Shown piece after piece: positions 35,775 to 50,100 of a DNA stretch of 64,000 nucleotides. Position 1 is the stretch's first letter; the number at the start of each line of letters is the position of its first letter. Source of the stretch: Camarhynchus parvulus (Eukaryota; Chordata; Aves; Passeriformes; Thraupidae). The notes beneath the pieces were generated by a model. It made no database searches. It was given only the letters and a program-made list of their open reading frames with translations, and had not been told where the DNA came from. Both the position numbers and the translations under genes were made by a program. The DNA lies in assembly GCF_901933205.1 (NCBI RefSeq), contig NC_044574.1, positions 45,169,609-45,233,608 on the forward strand, read 5' to 3'.

Positions 35775-38067
35775 CTGCAGGGAAGAAAACATTGCTGAGA
35801 TGGAGAAAGTAATCTTTAGCACTGAATGAGGAAAAACGAACCTATCATTAGTCAACATTTCAGATAAATTTGACATTTTTAGTACATTCAACCTGGTTTT
35901 AGGCTGTACATAGCGAAGTAAACATTGTATTACACCTGTGAGGACAATTTTCACTTGACTATGCTTGGAATTTCCTAAGCTAATGAGTTTATCTGTGGCT
36001 TCCTCCTGTGAAGAACATTGCCTAGCTGCCATTTTATCCACATTTCTGGGGAATGTGTGATTAATGAAATAGGCCAGTATATTGTGTATTGCAGTTGTGA
36101 AAATGCCTCACTTGGAGAATGTATCCTGACAATAGTCAACTAGTGGCAGCTTCTGAAAATTTGTATCACTGATCATGTAATAAGCCTTGCCTGTTTTGAT
36201 TATTAACTTTTGTTTGCAAGTAATCATGCTACTGAGGCAAAGTCCAAATGACATGACAATCCCTGAAATAAAGGAGTAGGAATGTAGTCAGCCAGAGGCA
36301 TCTCTATTAATATGGCTCTCAGACTACTCCTTGCCAAAATCATCACAAACTGAAAGCCATTCTGAGTTTGGTTGTGACTGTCCTTGCTGACACTTCATGT
36401 GTAAGAGGGAAATGCTTTTACCTTTGAGAGGTCTCAGAATCTGTATGTGAAGGCACAATAATCAGCAATGGCTGAGAAGTGGTTATATTTCCTGTGGTAT
36501 ATATGCAATTCACTGTCATTATAAAGAGTAAACCCAGGACGCAAGCAAAACACTTGCACATAGAAGGTCCTCCACACACTCTTCAAGCAGTTAGAGTGTT
36601 TTAGAGTATGAACAGTCAATATTCTACCTTCAGTTGTCATTGAGCCTGAACCTTTCCCTGCTTACTGCTGTACTAGTTAGGGAGCTTTGCTAAAGAAAAT
36701 AGGTTTAGCCTGGAATGAAAGTGAAGTTGGATTGTTTACCTGGACAGTGGCTTTGGGAATCCATGCCAGTGAGACAAATACCTTCTCCTTGAAATTAAAC
36801 CCAGCAAAGGACACCATCAGGAATGTTGCTATGATTCGCACAACTAGGGCGATGCCTAATATAGCAACACAGAGCCCTGCAAGAGACAAACACTTCTCAG
36901 TGCTTTTGTGCATAGGTGCTTCTCGTTTTTTGATTTTTTTGGGGGGGTCATCCATAATCTGCTTTGTTTTAGATTTCTTTATAGAGATTCTTTCAAAGCC
37001 AGTAATGAAAGCTGGATTATTTCAGAATGATCTTACCAACAGTTTCAGGCCTAAGAGATGTAATGGATACTTCTGCTCCAATTAAACCAAAAAGAAAAGG
37101 CTGAAAGATATTCCATGCAATTGCCACAATTTTTTCTATTTCCCTCTGCAATAAAAACAAAATGGATCTGTAAATTCACAAAAAGATGGCCAAGCAGACA
37201 CAACAGTTAAGTAGTCATAGGACAAAGTGAAAATGTTTCACAAAGATTGCCCAGAATTGCTCCTCTTTCTTTGACCTAATACTAAAACATTCAGAATCAG
37301 TTGCACACATTTTGAAGGTCAGACTGAGTCTGGCCATCCTAGTAAATAAATGTTTGATGTCTTGAGAGGAGAAATAAAAAGCACTGGTGTTTGAATAATA
37401 ACAAAGCAGTTTGCAGACAAGAGGAAGAAAATAAAGCACTGTTGATTTTCAGTATTTAGAAAGATGTAATTTCAACAGCTTTGCCATGAAGTTTCTGAGC
37501 CTGTGGGAACTGCATGCCTAAACATGTTCTTTCATTTGTAGCTGAGCAGAGTCTGACTCTCCCAAGTTTCAGTCATGACCTAACGCTGTTCGTGCTGCAC
37601 TCAGTCAGAGGCCTCTCTCCATGTGAGCAGGAGCACAGTCAGCCTGCGCAAGTCTGAAATCACATAGCAGGAACAAGTGCTGAACTTTCCACTACAATAT
37701 AGTGTATAAAGGCAAAACCATCTTTTCTCCTCACGTTTTAACTTTACACAATTTTCCTAAAACAACTGCTGCCAGGGTAAACAGGAGTCTGCCACTTACA
37801 TGACAAGGTACACACAGCATTTCAAATAGCACTTGTCTTTCAATTAAGTGGGTTCTACAATAGGAAAGGAACCTTCAGGCAGGAGTGTGTGGAAAGTATA
37901 ACTGCAGTGCTCTGTCACTTAATAATCAATCCAGGGCCTAGACATACCCCATCCTTGGTATTCTCTTTGGGACTGATCCTGCAACACCTCTTGCTCTTCT
38001 GTCAAGGAATGGCACATTACAGTAACAAAACCTTCTGTAACCATAAAGAAAATTAGGTGGAAATATG

Positions 38068-38116
<49 letters not shown>

Positions 38117-41100
38117 ATGTATACACATATGTATGTACATGTAAACATTTTTTGCCTCATTTCTCCTTGTTATTTCACCCTTTTCAGTTCTGCCAAAATA
38201 AAATTAAATTTAAAAAAATTAAAAAGAGCCCCCAGAAATCCCCTCTTTAGGGATTTCAGCCTATTTACTGCCCATTTGACTGTTCCAGGAATAGGTCCAA
38301 TGTTCATTGTTCTCTGTACACAGTGTCTGTCAGGTGCCTTCCACCATGGACAGTGGGAGGCAGTGGCCTTTGAGAAATTCAGCAGGAAAACCCTGGTAAT
38401 ATATTGAGTACACACACACCTCTATCTCTATCTGAGAAAAAAAGAGCTAAGGCATTTGACATAAATATACTTAAGGCCATGAAGCTTCATTCACAGATTA
38501 AAAGAATTTAAACTAAGCCTTTAGAGACTGCATGTACTCTTTTAAGGTCCTCCCTCCTCAAATGTTTTAAAAGCTTTTCAGTAGAGAGCTTTATCAGTTG
38601 TAATGTCCTTAACTAGTTAAGTCCCAAGGAGAGTTTTTCATCCTTTAAAATTGGACAATCTTAGTTCCTTTTCATTGATATAACAAACCTTGGTATCTTT
38701 GTAAAGTCAGGGTCAAGATGGGGATAATAACAAATAATAACATGGACTCTACTATATCTAACTCCCTTTCCTTTTTCTTCCCCTCCTTCTACTGAATGCC
38801 ACAAAGCTATTGCTGTGCAGAGAAAGATGCCCTCAAAGCATTAAATGTAGATGGGATCAAGCAAAAGAGGCAGTCAGACATAGCAAGGTACAGAAAGGCA
38901 GTGGGGAAACAGTAAGATGAAGTAGGCTAGGCCTAAGAGAAAGTGACTAAAAAGCAGTCTTTTGTATGGCTTCTGCGTGGCCTTAACATCATCATTTATT
39001 GTGTGCACCTTGCTCTCTAAGTTATCCAAATTACACTGGCTGGGATTTGGGATAGTTAATCCCTGCTTTTCATTTCACCCCCTCCAAACCACAGGAACAA
39101 ACCCTCAGGGTATTCAGGCCATGTCCACAGCTGCATTTTGGATACCCATTTGTAAACTTAACCATAAAGTGACTGTGTACAGACACTCACAGAGCTGGGA
39201 ATTGAAGCTCTGGATTGCTACTGTCAAGTGCCTAAGTCTCTTTTGTATGGCTTGAGATGTCTAAGAAAAGCTGAGCATTTCTCAATCGGTACACCAGGCT
39301 CTGTATTGGCATACATATTGCTCTACTGACATACATGGTCACTTTCTGTCACAGGAAATGCTAAACACTTCCAAAACAAATGTACAATGTGCTGCTTGGT
39401 TTGGTGAGGTTTTGGGGTTTTTTTGCTTGTTTATTTGTTTGGTTTTTAAATCTGTGCACCCTCTAACGCTTCACAAATATACCATTACCACTCCAGACAC
39501 AAATTCAAGCTCCTGTCAGGCTGTACATTCACCAGACTTTGGATATGGTATGCTTCTTATGTAAACATTCACCTTCTCATCAGACCATCCCACACCTGCA
39601 ACAAAAGCTAAGACTAATGTGCAAAGTCCTCCTGATCCAGGGAAGCCAAAGTAGATGCTGCCAAAAACAGCAAACATGGACAGTCCAAGTATAAAACAGG
39701 ATCTCTTCCATGCCAAAGATGCCTGCAGCCAAGGAACGAGACGAACAAAAAAGTGAATTTCTTTCAGAAATGGGGGAAAAAAGTTACTTCTGTTAATTTT
39801 GAAAGTAAGAACTTGAAAAGAAAATTAAAAATTAATAATTCTGAAGGAATCAAAGCTTCCAAGTGAGAATTGAACTGCTCGGTTCGATTGAGGATTTTTT
39901 TCAGACATTAATTCCTAAGAATACAAATTTTGAAAACGTACTTTTTTTCCCTCTGCCCACCCAAGTTCTTATTGCCACTAGGCTATTTTTATCACAAGGA
40001 ACATGATGCTGTGTTCCAGCAACTCTGCCTCAACTCTGTGATAGCAGGATTTTCTACCTGTGTAGTCAAGTATTGCAACAGTTTATCCAAGGAAACATGA
40101 AATCTTTGCCACCAGATGTTTTTAAGGACAAGTCAAACATTTGCCAGGAATAATCTAGTTTTATTTAATTCAGTCTCACAGCAGACAGTTATCTGCCATT
40201 GTTCCTCATTTCTATCTAACTCTTTAGCTCTTGTATCACACTTCTCACATTATTTAATAACAAAATTTGATGCCACTGAGGGCAATAGATGCTCTGAATA
40301 TCAACTTTGGTAGTCCAGAGCGTATCTACATTCTTCCACAATTTTCTGTTCATTTAATTACCTCTCAATAGAAAATTCATCTAACACTTTCTGTAGATGT
40401 AATTTTTATGGAAAGTAACACATTCTAATTAATACTAATGATATGATCAATCACTTAAAACCTCTAATACATCTGCTTTGTTAATTTTTAATCTTAGGTC
40501 TACAGGATACATCTTAAAGAAGTACACGTATCTTGCATCAATCTAATAAATTATTATTTTACTGTCTGAAATGGGTATCAGACCCTTCCTCCATTTTCAC
40601 TACCTTCAATGAGAGCAGGATGGTGAGCTGGGTTCCAAATTTCCATCAGGAAGGTCTATGAGATCATACATTATTACTGGTGCAGTAAATAAGTAATCAG
40701 CTTTAAAACACATCCTCACTTGATAGGTTTGCAATCTGGAAGCTGCCAACATTGTAAAAAACTTTCCCCAAGACCAGCTTCACAGGAAGTTGGAAATTAA
40801 TAACTAAAGAAAAGAATCTCTTAGCAAAGAATCACTTGATTGTAATTTTTTTTAAACTAGGTTTTTACCTGATCATGGCTTGGGAAATATCGAATAAACA
40901 TTCCCAGAATTCCCCCAGCTGCTATTCCAACAGCCACCTCCAGCACTCCACGGAGCACATTGTACAGAGTAGAACCTATTTTGCAAAAGGAAAACACATT
41001 CAGTAAGCCATTCACAGAGCTTCACTCAAACCATGCTCCAGACCTATGAGGGTGATTCCAGGACAGTGTCTGCTTTAAATTACTTGGGGCAAAGGAGTTC

Positions 41101-44100
41101 AGGAGGGAACCTATGGGCCTGAAGGAACTGGATGGTGCAACTTCCTTTCTCTGAAAGCTCAAGCCAAGAAAGTGTGCAAGAGAAGTCAGAGAAAGAGCCA
41201 CTGTAAGGACATTGCCAAACCCAGTGAAATTTCAAAGCATCTTGTTGGGCATGCAGGGCCCAGACTTGGCAGCTAAGGGAGTAGTCAGGGAAAAATATTC
41301 TCTGAAAGTTGTTGTGACACACAACTCAAAGCTGACCATGTTCCACCAACTTTTGAACATGGGTAATTTCCATCTCAGTATTTAAGTCTATACATGACTT
41401 TTATAATGAGATGCCATTAAACCAGTCAGCCATAACAGAGCACACAAATATTTGATATTCTCCAAAATATCACTGTTCTGCATTTCATCATGTACAGATT
41501 AACCAGCATACCAGAAGAGAAAGCCATCCCAAGGCAAGTGTTGAAGCCTGTGATAGCCAGAATGTCATCGATGCTGCCAGCTGCCATTAGCAAAGTTGGG
41601 ACACCTTTCTCCACCCCATATCCCCCAGATTGTAAAATCAGCATGGAGGGAACCACCACAGCAGGGGAGACTGCACCTAGAACAAAACTGAAAATACACA
41701 GGTTCAGCATCTCAAAAAGAAAGCACTGAACTAAAAAAAACTTCAAAATGTTCTGACCTTAATTCTTTTGAAGTATAAATAAGTAGACCTTTATGTAAAG
41801 CATTTTCCTAACATTTCCCCTCTAATTACACGCAGGGATATTTCTATGCAGATCTGCAATCAGCTCTTACTTTCTGCCCAACTCAGTAACATTAAAAGTA
41901 AAAGGCTTCACAGGCTAAAACTGGAGTTTCCACTGCAGGCCAGTTATGCTCCCTGACAAGACACCTGGATTGTCCCATCTGGAAACCTGGTCTAGACATG
42001 CTTATGACTCAGCAGCCCAGTTCATTCTCATAAAATTCAGCATGCGTCAGAGGAGGAGTTCACCCGTCTTGTTCTAGTGTATGGGTCTGGCCCAAGTCCA
42101 CCAATTTAGATAGGACTAGATGGAAAAGGTCTTCTCTTCAAGGATGTTACTCTAGAATGTACTATGCCATATCCTTGTCCTTGACTTGTGACAGGAAGGC
42201 TGTCTTATGTGTATCTCTCTGTATGGAAGTTCTGAATTCCAGTATAAGATTGTTCAAACTGTGGTATAATTTGCTGTCCTTAAAAGCCCCCTTTGTTGTG
42301 GTTCAAGACTCAGGGATTGCACCATCCTTCTTTCTTCAAGTGCTCAGGTCACGAACACAGAAGAGTAATGATGCAAGTACTCCTCTGCAGCCTGAAAATA
42401 AGACCTTTTAATAAGCCACAGAGCCAGACACAAAGGGTAAGCAGAAGACCAGAGGGGCTGAGCACAGCCTTCCCAAACTGAGGTCTCTGCTTGGCACAGA
42501 GAACTAACCATAGCTGGATCACTGAGCTGCAGCCTGGAAACCAGCACTTTTGTCATAGAGGAGAAAAGGCAGTACATTACCCTAATATAAATCCCCATTG
42601 CCATGGCAAATGCAGGAACAAGTAGGCAAGGACAGCAGCTGTGCCTGTTTCTGAGAGGCACGGTCCGAAAGCGAGCCGTAAACAGACAGCTTTGAGCTTC
42701 TTAAGAGCCTGCAATCATACAGGCACAACAGTGTCAGAACCCTTGGCTTTACAGAGAGAAAAAACATTTACAGTCTGATATGGCTTGTTAAAGAATCCTG
42801 TCTGAGCTGCACTATAGGACATGACATGGCCTAAACTGGAGATAAGCCCAAGCCCAACCGGATTTGGATATAAAATTTCAAGTGTGGCAGTGAATCTAGG
42901 TTTGATAAGGTTCCTGAATGTCACGGGAAGGAGTAACAGAAAATTCTGTTTGGCTTCTTGTCATTTGCTCCATCCACAAAAGATTTTACTATAATCCCAG
43001 AAATTGCATGAGCAGCCCCCAAAATTGCCCTGTGAACAAATCTATGAACAAATCATGAAAAGTTGTAGAACTACAACAACTTGGCACAAGCAGCCAAGCA
43101 TCTTTTTCAGGTGTCTCTCACCTGATATTCAGAGATTAAGCTCTTTTTGGTTCAGCAACTTTAAAAAATTTTTTTCTAAACTGGCATATTTGCTTCTAAC
43201 AGCTGGCTTTAACAGTTACTGTGTTAGGACAGGTGCCTAATTTGACATTAAGAAAAAAAAAAGAAATAAAAAAATCAGTGAGTTCTACTTTTTACCAGAC
43301 CAGTTTATCCCAGCATAATCAGGGCTAAGAGAAACTGACTTCTTTGTCTTCAGAGTTTCAATTACATGGGGAACAACTGTAACTGCATCAAAGCATTGCC
43401 ACACAGAGAGTCCAAGTGACAGTTTTCTTACCACATGGAAGAAAAAGGAGTCAAAAATGAAGTTCCCTCAGCAAAAAAAGTTGTTATGAATAGAAAGAAA
43501 TGCAGTCTCACAGAACTGGGCATCCAAGCTGTGTCTAACAACACAGAGTTCATGCTCCTACAAGCCTCAATGTCTTGGAAAAGAGAATGATGATAATACA
43601 GGAAAACAGATATTTTTCAATATTGACAAAACCTTATTTTCCTAAATAACCATAGCATTGGCAACTCTGTAGTTTTTCTTGGTTAAGAGAAATGAGCTTA
43701 GATGTTCTAAACTACCTACACTTTATCTAAGTTTTATATAAACTCTGAGTGGTTCCTTCAACCGGGAGGCTGCATCAACAGTATGGTACAGCTTTACTGC
43801 AGCCAGCTCATGTTAAATAAGCAAAGCCTTGCCTTCATCAATTTATGAAGTACCATGTTTCTCAGGGTGCACAGACTATTTCTTGTTCAGAGGACTGCTA
43901 CGGGCTTCATTGTGATAAGAATAACTGTTTCAGTAGTGCAGCAGGATTCATCTTTGTAATTAACGTATTTGCATTAAAATGACAGTGATTAAAAAAAAAA
44001 GTATAAAAAAGTCCCACAGGGACTTTTTTGGTTGGTTGGGATTTCAAAAACATTGTCTTTCAAGGACTGGGGATCCCTTGCATTGCTTCAAATTTTCAGT

Positions 44101-47100
44101 ATAAACTAACAGAGAGTTGATCAGGGAATGTAAACTCTTCCTGACAGACCTTGGCAGTGCACACATCCTCCATATGTTCCACTCACAAAATTCAGGAAAT
44201 TAAAATAATAATAAAATTTTTTCTTCAGGTTTTTTTTTTCATTGCTTGCCTACTGTACAAATCCAACTACCAATATTACCATATAATATAATTATACAAC
44301 AGAAATTATGCTTTCTGTAATTATCTAATTTGCAGATGCTCCAAGACCGAGCAGTTCAATATTTTTAATGGAATCAATTATTCAGGTTTTTTTTGATTGC
44401 TGTTGTATAGTCTGCCACACACAAATGGCTGGTGCCATACCTTTGGATCCAGGCCAAGTCCTGCTCGGGTCAAGATAATGGAAAGAGCGATGTTCCTCAG
44501 TGCTGCAGACCAGCGTAGGTTAATCTGGACAAAGTCACTGATGAACGGGGTATTTCGGATTAGGAAACCAGCAAGTAGCATTCCTTAAGTCAGAACAAAT
44601 AAGCTCCTGTCAAATTATTTTTTATTGCACAAAAAAAGCTTGCATAGCACTCTTCAAAGAGACACCATAGCATGTTTTTATGAGAGAAAAAGAAATCATT
44701 TGTATTCCAAATTATTAGCCGTGTTTTAACAATGGGACTGAGGCATGAGAAGAGAAACACATTTAAAGCAGTGAAAGTGGCCTCAGAACCCAGCAAGTCA
44801 TCAATTAATAAATCAGCAGGATGCTGATACACAGCTTTAGTCTGAGTCAAAAGAACTCAGCTTTGTTTACCAGGTGCAGGTCATTCTTAGCATAAGCAAA
44901 GACACCTCTGCATTCTTGGATTTTTTTCTTGTTAGCTTATTTTAATACAAAAATAGGAAGATCATCTAATATTGTGTATTTATCTCAGAAGTTGGGAATT
45001 GTTAAAACTCCTCTTAGGTGTAAGAAATGCAGGTAACACAGGAACCATAATGCTGCATTCACTAGGATATATAATCTAAACCATCTCATCATGGACTAAT
45101 TTAAACATTTTCAAGTGCTCTGGCAATGAGACTCCTACACAAAGAGGGGACAAAAAAGGGAAAGGAAATCATAAACTTTGTTTTATCCTCTATCTGAGCT
45201 ACTTGCAAGACACAACATTTTACAAATATTAGTAAAACTATCCAAGCAGAGACTTCCTGCAAAGATATTGAAGCCACAGCTCTGGAAGGATATGGAAAAG
45301 TACTGGAAAAGTTGACTTCAAATATGGATCTACAGAGGATTCATTGTGAGTCCTGATGATTCAAAGATATATTTTTGTGGCATAACTTTATATTAGTCAT
45401 GTTTAGAAACAGGAAACTAAAAAAACCCCAAAAGTAAACAAATCACTGTGCTCAGGTTGGTTCCAGCTCAGTGTGAGCCTTGACTGTGATTTGTCCTGGG
45501 ACACTAAACTTTCAGATATTGTTCTTTCCATCATCTCTCGGGAAAAAAAAAAAGTGTCATAATTAATTTGTGGTACCTCATGACAATTATATGAGCCGGG
45601 CACTGTGATCACATGCTGTTTGCAACATTTGCATGAGGTCCAAGTCAGTGGAGCTACCCTGATCTGGGAATCTACTTAACAAAGCAAAAATCTCCACCTC
45701 AAAGGATATCTTAATTGATTTGCTCCATGCTTCCTGCTGCAGAAACCTCTCTGCAACGTGCACCTAAAACATATTCTGTGGTTGTTTCAGTACTAATTTC
45801 ATTCCTTTTTTCCTGAGAGAGGCTCACAATAAGGTGCTTGAGTGCTCAGCCAGCCACCTTACACTCTACTGGACCTAGCAAAAGTGGGTTATATGCATGT
45901 AAGAGCACATGGTTTGAATTTTTAATGTAAAATCAGAATATTCATAGACATTGTCTTTCTCGTCTTCTGAGTCATAGATTTTTCCAGTTTTCCTCAAAGA
46001 CTGGGGATAAGAACAATGAACTCTGTCTTAAACAACCCAAGAGACATGTGCTGTCATGCTGAAGTTTCTGCTGTCCAGTATTACCTGTCTGACAAGCAGT
46101 TTCATGCCCAACTCATAACTTTCAGATACAGATGTAATTAAAAAACTCCCAAACAAGCAGAACCCAAATGGTCAGAAATACTTTTATTTGTTTAAGAGGG
46201 GTGTTTACTTAGAAAGGGCAGACTCCCTGCATGTGACATTCCGTGTTCATACTTCAGGCATGCATGCCATATGCAAAACCTCCCTCCCTCTCATTTGAAT
46301 TTCTTTCCTCTGGTGAAACTAAACAGCACAAGAGTGCACAGGCTGCCTGGACAGAGCCGTGTGAGGAGCTCCTGTGTGAAGCACAGCACCACCTCTGCAG
46401 GCTAAAGAGCCACACCTGGCCCACCCTGCCAACCAGTTTTACTGTCTGTCAGCAGCTTCACTCATTTATGCACTAAACACAGCAAGGGGGCAGCTTACAG
46501 CCGGGGAGAAGAACCTGGAGCTTCATCTCCAGCTCCACAGACATCACAGCACTTCAAAATATTGTACTCATCTAAGGGAGGATAAAACCTCCTCTAGGAA
46601 AGAAACCGGAAAAGATTCTAAAGATGTCAGGATTAACATTATTTTAATCTCCCACTTCTATTTTGCATTTCTATGTAAGATAAAATAGGATGTTGATGTG
46701 GAAAAAAAGTTATGACTGAATCAGAATAACTCTCTGCAGAAGAATTATTCCTTGTTGTGAATTTATTTTCTCAGGTTTCAATTATCTTGAGATAAAGGAA
46801 GGAGAATAAAGAAATCCTTTGTACCACCAGTAGCAGGAAATTGCTGTAATGTTTTCTTTGGAAAATATTTTCATTGTATGAGATACTAAAGAAACAGCTC
46901 AGCAATAATTTTCCAAAGAGATTACTGTAAAATGATGTCTGGATTAAGATTCTTGTTTGGTATTATTAATCCCAAATTTTAAGTAACTGTGACAGAATGG
47001 TCTGAAGGACAATAAACTGAGTCTGTAGGTAAACAGTTCTCTGACCCACAAAGAATTAAGAAGAGAGCCTTGGGTAATTTCACCTGAGCCAGTCTGGGGA

Positions 47101-50100
47101 ATTTTGCACCTTTTCAGGGAGGACCAGAAAAAGTCATTTGGAAAAGCTACAGATTTTCAATGGGACACAGTTTATTTGTTCCCAATCCAAACACAACTGC
47201 CCATACAGATACTACTTGACAACACAAAATATGCAGGAAGAAGGAAGGATCTCTTACCCAGAAGAGCAGGAAGAGGGGGTAGTGTTCCTATCTTAATGAA
47301 TCCAAAAATTTTACCTCCGATGACAGCAAAGAAATAAAGAAACAGAATTCCAAAGAGATTTCCACCTGGGAGACACTCAGCCCCAGTTATGGACCAAACC
47401 ACAGCCCAAACCAGAACCACAAATGCAACTGGAACAAAACAAAAAATAATTAACAGTTAATAATCTCTTAGCAACAAATTTGCTGTTAGGTCACATTTGT
47501 TTTGCTATTGAAGAAAAACGTTAGCCATGACTTTTAGAAATGAAATCACTTACCTTAAAAATTACTTTAAGCATAACAATGCAGTTAATCTTTGATGGTC
47601 CCCAAACTGATGTTCTGATTTTACAGATGCTAAAATATTTCAAAATTGGTAACACGAACATCAATAAATAAATTTAGTGAGCCTTTGTCTGCTGTGAAAA
47701 GCACTTCACAGGTTCCAAACTTAAAGCAAAGACTTTCACTAACTTATCTGGCATTTGCTTATCTTCCTTCAGCTACTTCAGAACCACAGTAAAATCTACT
47801 GTTGAACAGCCTGGCTGTATCTTCAAGTTGATGAATGCAGCTCCAGTCTAATTTTTAAAATAAGTGAAGCATAATTTTTGGCTCAATGTGTTTGTGCAAT
47901 ACATTGTTATCCCTGGGAAAAAAACTGTGAAGAGGGTCATGTCTCTGGACCTCTGGAGCAAAATACTTTCCTTGATACAGCAATCAAAGCAGGGGGAAAA
48001 ATCCTGAAAAATATTATGAGAACAGTGTGTGAAAATATTATATAATATGTGAAAACATTTGCTCTTTCAGGGTTCACAAATCTGTTCCAACAGTTGCCCA
48101 ACGAGAACAGGCATGCATACATATAAAACAGGAGACTGAAGGAGAAGAAAAAAATGTGTTGAATAAATGTCCTGAATTTTCAAATTGGAGTTTTCTTAAT
48201 CTTACTTGAGAGTGACAGGGGGCAAAGGAAGACCAGTAGATTTCCAAACATAAAAGCTTAAGAATTCCAAGTGGCTGTGGAAGCAATCAAAGACACATGA
48301 AATGTCTTTTGTTAGGAAAAATCTCAAATAATTAGCTAGCCAGGCATCTATTTTGGGAGTTTTCAGTTCAGTACAAATTCTAAATAAAATAGATCAGTTT
48401 GCCTGTGCAAGCCTGTAATACTAAGGACAAACTATCAGGACAAAAATTATGAGGTCTTTCTTCTGATAAAAATAGTTTGCAGTGCAAAAACATACCTACC
48501 ATAGTAAACATATGAGACTGTAGAAACAAAACCTACATTCAAACATTTGTTTCATCTTTTTTTTCCCCTCTGGCTCAAACATTCAAACAATGGTGTGATA
48601 AGTAAAACACAGCTATTTCCATTCATTATTTTCAAGGACAGTGGACAGGTATCATCCCATTCAGAGAAACAAGTACTTCTTTCGCCACTTCTCATTTGAA
48701 TTAAACTCTGTGTCTCTTACCTACCATTTGTCACTGTTTGGGCTAGTAAACCCTGAGGAGGGCAAGCAAATATTTGCCTCCATGTTCTTGCAGGTATTGA
48801 AGATCCTGCTGTTGGCTCTGGAGGCTGCTGAGTGCAGTGGTTTAAGAGAGCAGTTTCTTCTGTTTGTGCATTCCCATCAGTACCTTTGGCACCTGCTGTT
48901 GGTTCCTGCTGAAGGCAAACAAGGAGACTCCCTCAGAAGTAGCACTGTGTGTATTTGAAGTAGTGTGCACCATCTGAAGTCTGCTGAGATGCACTGGCTA
49001 CAGGCAACCACATTAACTGAACAACCACTATAGGAATGCTCAGCTTTGATGTCATTCTGGCATTTTTGGCCCTGTGTTTGTTTTTCTGCATTGCACCAAG
49101 AACCGTATGTGAGAAATTGCAGGACATTTGCCTTTTTATCTGCACCTGACAGGGCTCCTGTCCCAACAGATATAGCACCTGTGCAGTAACAGTATTTGCA
49201 TATTTGATGAAGAAACAATAATAGCAGGCCAGGCTCAGCTTGTCTTGTGTACACAACTAAACATTTATTAATATTTTCTACAATTTGTTAATGTTCTGCT
49301 TCCAGACTGGATTTCACAATAGAACTAATGATTAGCATCATTCCCATGAGATGGTACTTTTAATATAACTCCTTAATAATTACTGTTGCAAAGTCGTGAA
49401 CCAAAATAACAAAACAAAGATGAAAGAAATAGCACAGCTGGCCAGCACAAGCTTTACTCACATGAGCCATTGCTGGGAGTCTCAGGCTGGTAAGTCAGAG
49501 ATGGAGAAATACTGTAACTGCGAGTCATTCCCTTGAAGCTGTTCTCTTATACTGGTAATTCTACTTATCCATATTCATAACCAAAGCACTTTTTGACCAT
49601 TTTTGGATATGTCTCAATTTTAGCATTATTTTTGACAAGTTAATCATCTGCCTTCCTGTATGATTATTCATGTCAGCATATTGTCATACTGTAGACATGG
49701 AATTCTGCTTATAAATGTGGTTTGGCCCTTCTCCAGTAGTAGTTCCACATTTCTGATTATTTTTCTGTCTCTTCCCTCTCTCTCTCTCCCTCTCTCTCTG
49801 TATATATATATATATATATATGCCTTTTTTTTTTCCCTTACTCAGTGTCATGACTGGAACACAAATCTCCTGAGCTTTCAGAATGGAGTGACTTGTTTAC
49901 CCCATGATTCTGTGATCACCATGTGCATAAAGATGTGCCATACAGACATCTATATGAGATACACTCAATACTATATGCTTACTTTTAAGTTCCTTTTAGA
50001 TTAAGAATTTTATTCTCAAAAAGGGAAAAAAGGAAAGGAGAGTTCTCTCTGACTAGAATTATACTTTGGGATCTTAGTTAATTACCTCACTTTGCTCATG

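Noticed and set aside
44005..44029. Hairpin followed by T run, resembling an intrinsic bacterial terminator.
   Set aside because: It lies in an intron of a vertebrate gene transcribed from the other strand, and half of each arm is homopolymer, so chance is likely.
48877..49254. A 125-codon minus-strand frame overlapping SLC9B2 exon 3.
   Set aside because: Exon 3 is read in another frame, where it matches SLC9B2 and joins its neighbours in phase.
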